Below the pieces are notes generated by a model. It was not told the DNA's origin, ran no database searches, and worked only from the letters and a program-made list of their open reading frames with translations. The position numbers were made by a program, and so were the translations under genes. A stretch of 20,925 nt of DNA from Clostridia bacterium. GTDB lineage: Bacteria; Bacillota; Clostridia; Oscillospirales; Acutalibacteraceae. Position 1 is the first letter of the stretch, and every line of letters begins with the position of its first letter. This document shows, in pieces, positions 1 through 5,837 of this stretch. Location of the stretch: assembly GCA_900766585.1 (NCBI GenBank), contig CAAFVV010000024.1, positions 1-20,925 on the forward strand, read 5' to 3'.

Positions 1-315
1 CAATCCGTAACGGGTATTTGCGGCATAAACAAAGAGGCGACAGCCGTTAAGCTGTGGGTGAAAAGCACGTCTGCCGGATCGGTTATCGTGAACATTATGC
101 CGGATACGGCGGGCTGGTACAAATACACCTTAAATCTGACCGAAGCCAATGCCGATTGGACAGAGGTGACGATCCCGCTTGCCGAGATCAAAACCGACGA
201 CGGGAAGCTCTTTACCGAAAGCGGTTATAAATCCATTTGGCAGATTCAGTTTGATCTGCGTCCCGCCGCAGAGGCCGATATCTATTTTGACGATGTGCGG
301 TTTGTGACGGAGTAA
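1..315 (+). CDS. C-terminal fragment of a carbohydrate-binding-type (CBM/galactose-binding-like) protein
   Basis: Reading frame 1 is open from the first base of the window to the TAA at 313-315, so this is the 3' end of a longer gene; the internal ATG at 58 is not a credible start because the frame continues upstream. About 104 residues are visible. They alternate as beta strands and end in the pattern IYFDDVRFV, typical of the last strand of galactose-binding-like jelly-roll domains (CBM11/CIA30-like) attached to secreted or intracellular glycoside hydrolases. Aromatics such as W40 and W61 of the piece counted from position 58 could line a sugar surface, which is inference. The catalytic part, if any, lies outside. 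It ends convergently with the AraC-type gene whose terminator starts 20 bases downstream. Family placement is moderate; the fragment state is certain. Confidence 0.6.
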   Translation, partial: QSVTGICGINKEATAVKLWVKSTSAGSVIVNIMPDTAGWYKYTLNLTEANADWTEVTIPLAEIKTDDGKLFTESGYKSIWQIQFDLRPAAEADIYFDDVRFVTE

Positions 316-328
316 CGGCTCCGCCTGC

Positions 329-369
329 AAAAAAGCCGGTATCCTCTCCTTTGGGGAGAGGATACCGGC
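329..369 (-). terminator. Rho-independent terminator of the minus-strand AraC gene
   Basis: A perfect 15-bp stem (335-349 with 355-369, five-base loop) lies 20 bases past the stop of the AraC-type gene. Read on the minus strand it is followed by six T (A-tract 329-334 on plus). There is no T-tract on the plus side, so it primarily stops the minus-strand transcript, although the hairpin could also slow the plus-strand gene ending at 315. Confidence 0.85.
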
Positions 370-388
370 GGCGGGGCGGGGAAACGGG

Positions 389-1210
389 TCAGCTGAGCGG
401 GTGAGCCTTGCGGAACTGGTTCGGTGTGACCCCGGTCTTTTGCTTGAACAGCTTGTAAAACTGCTTTTTATCGCTGTAGCCGAGCTGATGGCAGATGCTC
501 TCGATCGAATAATTAGTGGAGGACACCAGCCGCAGCGCCTCATCCATCTTTTTTCGCGCCACATATTCAAACAGGTTTTCCTGCATGGTGCGCTTGAACA
601 GCTTGCTGAAATACGAGGGATTATATCCGAAATGCGCCGCGATCTCCGACAGGGTGACGTGCGTGTAGTTGACATCAATATAGTCGATGATGTTTTTGCG
701 GATGTCGCTGTTCTTTTCCTGCACATTTTCGCGGGCGTTGCGGTAGAGGATCAGCAAAATGGTGGCAAGGTAATTTTCGCAGAGCAGCTGATAGCCGATG
801 GGCTTTTGTTCGATCTCCTGCTCCAGATTGAGCAGATAATTTTCAATTTCCATGAAATGCCGCCCCGACAGGCGGATAAAATCCGGAAGAAATGCGCCGT
901 CCGGAGAGAGGTCGGCGCCGAGGATACGCTGCTTTTCCCGCTCATAGATATCCGGGCGGAGGATGCAGTTGATGATAACCAGACGGTCGGTGGAGTAATA
1001 GGAATGACAGCTTCCGAGCTCCATGACAATCACATCGCCGCGCTGGATGTGGTATTCCTTTCCGTTGACAATCTGAATACCGTTCCCGCTGAGGACATAC
1101 TCCAGCTCCACAAAATTGTGGCTGTGTGAGGTGGACGGCACATACAGATCATCCCGGTTGAGCATCATCACTTCATCGGGATGGCAAAATTCCAACATTG
1201 TCCGCATCAT
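389..1210 (-). CDS. AraC-family transcriptional regulator with N-terminal cupin sensor
   Basis: A 273-residue one-component regulator. The N-terminal half is a cupin-like beta barrel: HSHNFVELEYVLSG near residues 29-42, then a GDVIVM turn near 58-63, the usual sugar-sensing fold of AraC relatives. The last ~105 residues hold the paired helix-turn-helix DNA-binding region, with LSEIAAHFGYNPSYFSKLFK as the first HTH and SIESICHQLGYSDKKQFYKLFK as the second. I chose the ATG at 1210 because AGAAGGA lies about 8 bases upstream; an in-frame GTG at 1252 would add 14 residues but sits inside a palindrome and has no ribosome site. It is divergent from the ADP-ribosylglycohydrolase-like gene at 1330 and probably controls it. 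The ligand cannot be read from the sequence. Confidence 0.93.
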   Translation of the reverse strand: MMRTMLEFCHPDEVMMLNRDDLYVPSTSHSHNFVELEYVLSGNGIQIVNGKEYHIQRGDVIVMELGSCHSYYSTDRLVIINCILRPDIYEREKQRILGADLSPDGAFLPDFIRLSGRHFMEIENYLLNLEQEIEQKPIGYQLLCENYLATILLILYRNARENVQEKNSDIRKNIIDYIDVNYTHVTLSEIAAHFGYNPSYFSKLFKRTMQENLFEYVARKKMDEALRLVSSTNYSIESICHQLGYSDKKQFYKLFKQKTGVTPNQFRKAHPLS

Positions 1211-1241
1211 ATGTCTCAGTCCTTCTTTGATGAAAACAAAT

Positions 1242-1255
1242 AAAGTGTACACTTT
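1242..1255. promoter_or_regulatory. Perfect 14-bp palindrome AAAGTGTACACTTT, candidate operator
   Basis: The sequence is a perfect dyad located in the predicted 5' leader of the AraC-type transcript, roughly 15-30 bases downstream of its predicted start site and within the divergent control region. A symmetric site at this place suits a roadblock repressor. The cognate factor is unknown; AraC proteins usually prefer direct repeats, so a LacI/GntR/TetR-type factor is as likely. Confidence 0.4.
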
Positions 1256-1271
1256 TTTGAGGTATAGATAT

Positions 1272-1299
1272 AGTTTAGCACATTTTCCAAAAATGTCAA
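1272..1299 (-). promoter_or_regulatory. Sigma-A-type promoter of the AraC gene
   Basis: On the minus strand a perfect TTGACA (1294-1299) is followed by a 16-base spacer and TAAACT (1272-1277), with TGC immediately before the -10, that is an extended -10. The start site should fall near 1265, giving a leader of about 55 bases to the ATG at 1210. Confidence 0.6.
1280..1296. promoter_or_regulatory. 17-bp dyad ACATTTT-CCA-AAAATGT overlapping the AraC promoter
   Basis: Seven-base inverted repeats with a three-base centre cover the spacer and part of the -35 of the minus-strand promoter. Its position would let a bound factor block the AraC promoter while leaving room to act on the divergent gene. 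It is a candidate operator only. Confidence 0.35.
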
Positions 1300-1329
1300 T
1301 ATCGCATTTAATTTTTGGGGGTTATGCTC

Positions 1330-3291
1330 GTGAAACAATTACAATTTACCACTTTCCGGGATAAAGTGCGCGGGGGCTGGTTCGGCAAATGCTTAGGCGG
1401 CTCTGCCGGCGCACCGGTGGAGGGATTCAAGAAGGTGGAGGGCATCTCCGGATTCCGGGAGATCATCGACGTTACGCTGCCCAACGATGACCTGGATATC
1501 CAGCTTTTATGGGTCGAGCTGCTCCAAAAAAAGGGTCCGTATTTCAATATGGACGATATGGCGGCGCTCTGGAAGGAAAAATGCACCTATTTCTTCTCGG
1601 AATACGGCTATTTTATGAAGAATTACAGCCGTGGGATCCGTCCGCCCTATTCGGGCGGGTTTAACAACCCGTTTTTTAAAGAGGGTATGGGCTGCCCGAT
1701 CCGCTCGGAGATCTGGGGCATGGTCTTCCCGGGCAACCCCGACCGCGCAGCGGATTATGCACGCATGGACGGACAGTTGGATCATCAGGACAACTCCGTG
1801 TGGGGGGAGATGTATCTGGCGGCAGCGGAGAGTCTGGCGTTTTTTGAATCGGATATGTACACCGTTTTAAAAGATGCCCGCCGGTTCATTCCGGAGGATT
1901 CCAAGCTCGCCCGCTGCCTGGCGGCAGTGGATGCGGATTATTTTTCCGGCAGGCCGTGGGAGGAAACGGCGGAGCAGGTACGCCGTCAGTTCGGGCATCC
2001 GGATTTCACCAATTCGGTACAGAATCTCGGGTTTACCGAGCTTGCGCTGCTCTACGGCGGAGGCGATATGGAAAAAACGCTCAATCTGGCGCTGTTTTGC
2101 GGGGCGGATACCGACTGTACCTGTGCGTCTGCCGGGGCGTTGCTCGGCATACTCAAGGGCTATGACGCCATGCCGCAGGATCTGCGGGATATGGTCAAGG
2201 ACAGCTTTGTCATCGGGATCCCGGTGGAGCGCACCGACAATACGCTGACGGCGCTGACGGAGGACACGCTGCACATCGCCTGCGGTATTGCACAGAACAC
2301 CGCGTTCAATCCGGAATTTACTCCCGTGGATATGCCCGCTTCATTTGTACCGCTTGGCTGGGAGAGACCTGCGCCGACGGTGACGCTGACGGCGGACTAT
2401 CCCGAAAAGCCCGCCATCGGCAGAGAGGATCGCACGGCGGTGACGCTGACGCTGAACAATCCGCTTGCCGTGCCGCTGGCGGCAACGCTGACGCTTACCT
2501 CCGATAACCCCGACATTGTCTGGGATGTACCGCGTGAGACGCTATGGCTCGCAGCAGGGGAAACGCGTGTGCTGACCCGCGTGGCTTCGACGGGAGCGAT
2601 CGACCGGCTGCCGCAGACCAATTTGACCCGCGCCGCCGTGACCGCTGCGGACGGTGAGGAGGTCGCCTCCTGCACATTTGGACTGGCTGGCGCTTGGCTG
2701 TTTACCGTATATGGACCGTTTTGCGACCAGATGCGCAGTGTGCAGGATTATACGCTGCCCCCCTGCCACGGCGAGGGCTGCAACCTGCCGACGCTGGAGG
2801 CGATGGTCAACAACGAGGTCATGCTGGATAAGCCCTATCTGGACGAGGACGCGCTGATCGCAGGGCGGCGGTCGGCGGAAAATGAGGCATGCCGTGCGGG
2901 CTTTGTCAATGCCTATGAGGATCTGATCCCGCTTGACGACTGCATCCATATGGAGGGGCAGCTCTGTTGTTATCTCACGACCTCCGTGTGGTTTGCCGAG
3001 GAGACGCAGGCCTGGCTGGTGATCGGGCATAACGACGGCTACCGGCTGTATGTCAACGGTGAACCGGTGCTGGAAAAGGACGAGATCCGCTTCTGGACGC
3101 CCTATAACAGCGTAGCGCGTCTGATGTTCAGGAAAGGCGAGAACCGCATTGTGATCAAGGCGCTCAAGCGCACGGAGCGCTACCTGTACAGTATCGGTAT
3201 CCGCACCTCGCGCCCGAACCGTTATCACCATGCCTGCCCGTGGCATACCGATCTTGTCACCGGTCTGCCGCAGACGGAGGTGACGCCGTGA
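1330..3291 (+). CDS. ADP-ribosylglycohydrolase-fold protein with C-terminal Ig-like and PA14/lectin-like domains
   Basis: About 653 residues. The first ~300 match the ADP-ribosylglycohydrolase (ARH/DraG) fold: an N-terminal helix with GKCLGGSAGAPVE (residues ~19-31), the metal-binding NDDLD (Asp53, Asp54, Asp56), and the late GADTDCTCASAGALLG motif (Asp260, Asp262). The usual T-D-D-T of motif 2 is N-D-D-L-D here. Residues ~345-450 look like an Ig-like sandwich and ~520-640 like a PA14/galactose-binding domain (HNDGYRLYVNGEPV). No signal peptide is seen. GTG at 1330 is preferred because GGGGG lies 8 bases upstream; ATG at 1324 is only 2 bases from it. Canonical ARH enzymes remove ADP-ribose, but lectin-like domains and GH neighbours point to a glycoside substrate (inference). 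Confidence 0.85.
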   Translation: MKQLQFTTFRDKVRGGWFGKCLGGSAGAPVEGFKKVEGISGFREIIDVTLPNDDLDIQLLWVELLQKKGPYFNMDDMAALWKEKCTYFFSEYGYFMKNYSRGIRPPYSGGFNNPFFKEGMGCPIRSEIWGMVFPGNPDRAADYARMDGQLDHQDNSVWGEMYLAAAESLAFFESDMYTVLKDARRFIPEDSKLARCLAAVDADYFSGRPWEETAEQVRRQFGHPDFTNSVQNLGFTELALLYGGGDMEKTLNLALFCGADTDCTCASAGALLGILKGYDAMPQDLRDMVKDSFVIGIPVERTDNTLTALTEDTLHIACGIAQNTAFNPEFTPVDMPASFVPLGWERPAPTVTLTADYPEKPAIGREDRTAVTLTLNNPLAVPLAATLTLTSDNPDIVWDVPRETLWLAAGETRVLTRVASTGAIDRLPQTNLTRAAVTAADGEEVASCTFGLAGAWLFTVYGPFCDQMRSVQDYTLPPCHGEGCNLPTLEAMVNNEVMLDKPYLDEDALIAGRRSAENEACRAGFVNAYEDLIPLDDCIHMEGQLCCYLTTSVWFAEETQAWLVIGHNDGYRLYVNGEPVLEKDEIRFWTPYNSVARLMFRKGENRIVIKALKRTERYLYSIGIRTSRPNRYHHACPWHTDLVTGLPQTEVTP

Positions 3292-3704
3292 AGAAAAAAA
3301 CGGGCATCATGCTGCTGGCGGCGGCTGTGCTGGTCTCGGTGTTTTTGGGGCTTGGCATCGGACTGTCAGTCGGAAAATCCGATGAGGAGGTCTACGATCT
3401 GTCCGCAGGGCTGACCAAGGAGGAGGAGCGGCGGTTTGCCAGCTATCTGAATCTGCCGGCGGACAGTGGGCTGGAGATCCATCTGTGGAAGCAGGACGGG
3501 AAGATCGTCGGCATGATCCTTCCGCTCCGTCAGCACGAGGAGACGGCAGAGGAGCTTATGCAGATCCGGCAGAAGTCGCTTCCCCTTGCAATCCTGTCCA
3601 AGATCGTGCGCCGCTATCCGGATGCTTCGGTCTCGCTGCGCAGCAGCGAAGGGCTGACGGATAAGGAGCGGGAATGGGCAAAAGCCATCTGCTTTTTGCC
3701 GTGA
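3288..3704 (+). CDS. Small membrane-anchored protein of unknown function
   Basis: A 138-residue protein starting at GTG 3288, overlapping the stop of the preceding gene as GTGA, with GGAGG seven bases upstream inside that gene; translation is therefore probably coupled. Residues ~5-30 (IMLLAAAVLVSVFLGLGIGL) form a single N-terminal transmembrane helix or uncleaved signal, with KKK before it, so the rest should lie outside. The remaining ~105 residues are mixed alpha/beta with a DSGLEIHLWKQDGKIVGMI strand pair and a charged C-terminal half. I do not recognise a family. Co-transcription with the ARH-like gene is the only functional clue. Confidence 0.75.
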   Translation: MKKKTGIMLLAAAVLVSVFLGLGIGLSVGKSDEEVYDLSAGLTKEEERRFASYLNLPADSGLEIHLWKQDGKIVGMILPLRQHEETAEELMQIRQKSLPLAILSKIVRRYPDASVSLRSSEGLTDKEREWAKAICFLP

Positions 3705-3712
3705 GATACCGC

Positions 3713-3740
3713 AAAAAAGGCGAACCGGCAGGCAGCCGGT
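3713..3740 (-). terminator. Terminator-like hairpin for the minus-strand GH pair
   Basis: ACCGGC (3724-3729) pairs with GCCGGT (3735-3740). On the minus strand the hairpin is followed, after five bases, by six T (A-tract 3713-3718). It lies about 60 bases beyond the stop of the GH36-like gene and is the better U-tract terminator of the two hairpins in this convergent gap. Confidence 0.5.
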
Positions 3741-3753
3741 CACATACACAATA

Positions 3754-3781
3754 CCCCCGCGCAGCCTGTTCTGCGCGGGGG
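3754..3781. terminator. Strong bidirectional hairpin in the convergent gap
   Basis: CCCCCGCGCAG (3754-3764) pairs perfectly with CTGCGCGGGGG (3771-3781) around a six-base loop. It is flanked by TGTTT on the plus side and TATTGTG on the minus side. It lies between the ends of the plus-strand small protein gene and the minus-strand GH36-like gene, as expected for a shared terminator, although the U-tracts are weak. Confidence 0.6.
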
Positions 3782-3801
3782 TGTTTCTGCGTGGGAAAGA
3801 A

Positions 3802-5820
3802 TCAGATTTTGTCGACCCAAACGATCTCGGAGGCATGGTCGCCGGACAGCCCGCATACCCAAAGTCCCTCATTCAGCTCCCTGCCGGGGGCAGTGACGCT
3901 CTGCTCGGTGCGGTCCTCAAACGTGCAGGTGAACATGCCGTCCGGCTCAAGCCCGGGCAGGGCGATGCGGCGATTGTCTCCGCCCTCCGCGCGCACCGAC
4001 GGCTTGAATACCAGCAGCACGCCGCGGGCGATGGCGGGGTTATAGAGAAAAAAGCCGTCCCAGTCTACGCCGTTTGCCATCGGCAGTACATGGTAGACGT
4101 CGCCCTGCCGCAGGATCGGGCGCATCCGCTCCCGGTACAGGGCAAGGTGGCGGACAAGCTCGCGGTAATAGGGCAGCGTTTCCCGCCGTGCCCGGTCGGT
4201 CGGTCCCAGCCACAGATACATTTCCATCGGCATTGAGGACTGGATGGCGCCGAGAAAGCCGCTGCGCAGGGCGTAGCGGATATAGGGCGTGTTGCGGAAA
4301 AATTCCGTCACACCGGCGCTGTCGTCGGGCGGCATTTTGCACTGCGGGACGATATCCGCCTTGATCTGCACGGGCGGGATCATGTAGCTGTTGGTGTAAA
4401 ACGTGCGGCGGTGGCGCAGCGCCGTTGCGCCGTCCTCGGAGGTGAACACGTTAATGCGCTGCAGCGTGGAAAAATCCTTGAGTGCCGCCGCACCGGCGCA
4501 GTGCTCGTAGCGGAAATTCGGGCGGGTTTCAATCATGTAGTCGAGTATTTCCAGCAGCCCCTCATGGTTGCGGTAGTCAAACGGCTCATTTTCCAGCTCA
4601 AAATCGCTGCGCCAGGTGTCGAAGCCGTAGTCAAGCGAGCGGGAGAGCAGCGCACGTTTTTCCTCTTCGCGCCCCTCTTTGGTGCCGATGCGCACGCGCC
4701 GGTAGGTGTCGCTCATCCAGAGACTGAAGCGCAGCCCGTTTTCGGCAAGGATGCGCCCTGCCGTCATGCCGTGCGGCCATTTGGCGGGATCGGGGTTCCA
4801 GTGGGTGATCTTTTCCATGTCGGAATCCGGCCAATTCTCCATCAGCGGGCAGGTGCCATCCAGCCAGGCGATGTCGATCTTGCCGATCTCAAAGCCCATC
4901 TGCTTCAGCGGGAACAGGGTCAGAAATTCGCGCAGCTCATCCTCCCGCTGCGGCAGATCGACCTGCGTCAGCGGTTCGGCGGGATTTTCCCGCACCGAAC
5001 GGGGCAGCTTGTGCCAGAACCAGCGCTTGAACTGGTTGCCCGCCGTGTCAAGATCGCCGACAAATGCCCCGAGGTAGGCGGCGGGGAAGGCGAGCGGCTC
5101 GCCGTCCGGCACGGTCAGCCGCCCTGCGTCCCAGAGATAGGTCTCGTGGGTGATCTGCCGCGGATCGTCCTCGCACAGATCCATAAAGCGGCCGAAGGCG
5201 AATTCGTGGCCGATATAGACGCCGCGTCCGGTGACGGAGCGAATGACCTCAAACGGCAGCATCGGGTAGTTGGTCGGGATGTTGTTCGCATATTCGTTGC
5301 AGACGTTGTGGGAAAAGGCGGTGTTGTGGGCAAACCAGTGCTCCAGCACGCCGGTCTCCGCCAGCGGCTCTCCGGGGAAGCGGGAAAAGCCGAACAGCTT
5401 GGAGCGAGTGAAATTGTACAGCCGTGCTTCGTCGTCAACGGCAAGGGCAAAGCGGGCGGACACCATGTCGCGATAGCGCACGGTGAGCGCTTTGCCCGTG
5501 CGGTTTTCAAGCGTGAGCGCCAGGATGACCGGTCCCTCCTTTTCCGCGTCGGCGGTCAGCCGCCACACGGCAGACAGTCCGGCATCATCGGTATAGCGCG
5601 CCGTGACGGCGGCACTGTCTCCCGTCACGCTGTCAAGCCGCCACTGCGGCGTGTATTCGCCCTGCGCCGTCAGCACGGCGCGGGGCAGGGGGAGCGGCGA
5701 GGGCTGCGGCATGAAGTCCCAGCCGTCGCCGGCTGTGGTCAGGCGGCTGAGCAGCAGCCCGTTTTCCGCCGCCGTCACCGTCAGCGAGACAGAGCGGGTG
5801 GACAGGGGATACGTGGACAT
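3802..5820 (-). CDS. GH36-like alpha-galactosidase-type glycoside hydrolase
   Basis: A 672-residue protein with the GH36/clan GH-D plan: an N-terminal beta-sandwich (~1-275), a central TIM barrel (~290-590, beginning GKIDIAWLDG near 313-322) and a short C-terminal beta domain (VFKPSVR onward). WRSDFELENEP (403-413) fits the nucleophile strand, making Asp406 the candidate nucleophile; EHCAGAAALKD (439-449) lies where GH36 carries its cysteine/glycine-rich acid-base loop, with Asp449 a candidate acid-base. Both motifs deviate from the textbook forms, so exact specificity is unsure. No signal peptide, so likely cytoplasmic. The ATG follows GGAGG by 8 bases, and the upstream GH gene ends 17 bases before it, so the two form an operon. 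Confidence 0.8.
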   Translation of the reverse strand: MSTYPLSTRSVSLTVTAAENGLLLSRLTTAGDGWDFMPQPSPLPLPRAVLTAQGEYTPQWRLDSVTGDSAAVTARYTDDAGLSAVWRLTADAEKEGPVILALTLENRTGKALTVRYRDMVSARFALAVDDEARLYNFTRSKLFGFSRFPGEPLAETGVLEHWFAHNTAFSHNVCNEYANNIPTNYPMLPFEVIRSVTGRGVYIGHEFAFGRFMDLCEDDPRQITHETYLWDAGRLTVPDGEPLAFPAAYLGAFVGDLDTAGNQFKRWFWHKLPRSVRENPAEPLTQVDLPQREDELREFLTLFPLKQMGFEIGKIDIAWLDGTCPLMENWPDSDMEKITHWNPDPAKWPHGMTAGRILAENGLRFSLWMSDTYRRVRIGTKEGREEEKRALLSRSLDYGFDTWRSDFELENEPFDYRNHEGLLEILDYMIETRPNFRYEHCAGAAALKDFSTLQRINVFTSEDGATALRHRRTFYTNSYMIPPVQIKADIVPQCKMPPDDSAGVTEFFRNTPYIRYALRSGFLGAIQSSMPMEMYLWLGPTDRARRETLPYYRELVRHLALYRERMRPILRQGDVYHVLPMANGVDWDGFFLYNPAIARGVLLVFKPSVRAEGGDNRRIALPGLEPDGMFTCTFEDRTEQSVTAPGRELNEGLWVCGLSGDHASEIVWVDKI

Positions 5821-5837
5821 GGGGGATTCCTCCGTTT

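Noticed and set aside
1210..1252. A 14-codon N-terminal extension of the first AraC gene from GTG 1252.
   Set aside because: The GTG lies in the 14-bp palindrome and has no ribosome site, while ATG 1210 has AGAAGGA at the right distance.
2375..2500. Apparent tandem repeat of GTGACGCTGACG strings.
   Set aside because: It encodes successive VTLT beta strands in the Ig-like domain; the copies are irregular and in frame, so codon bias explains it.
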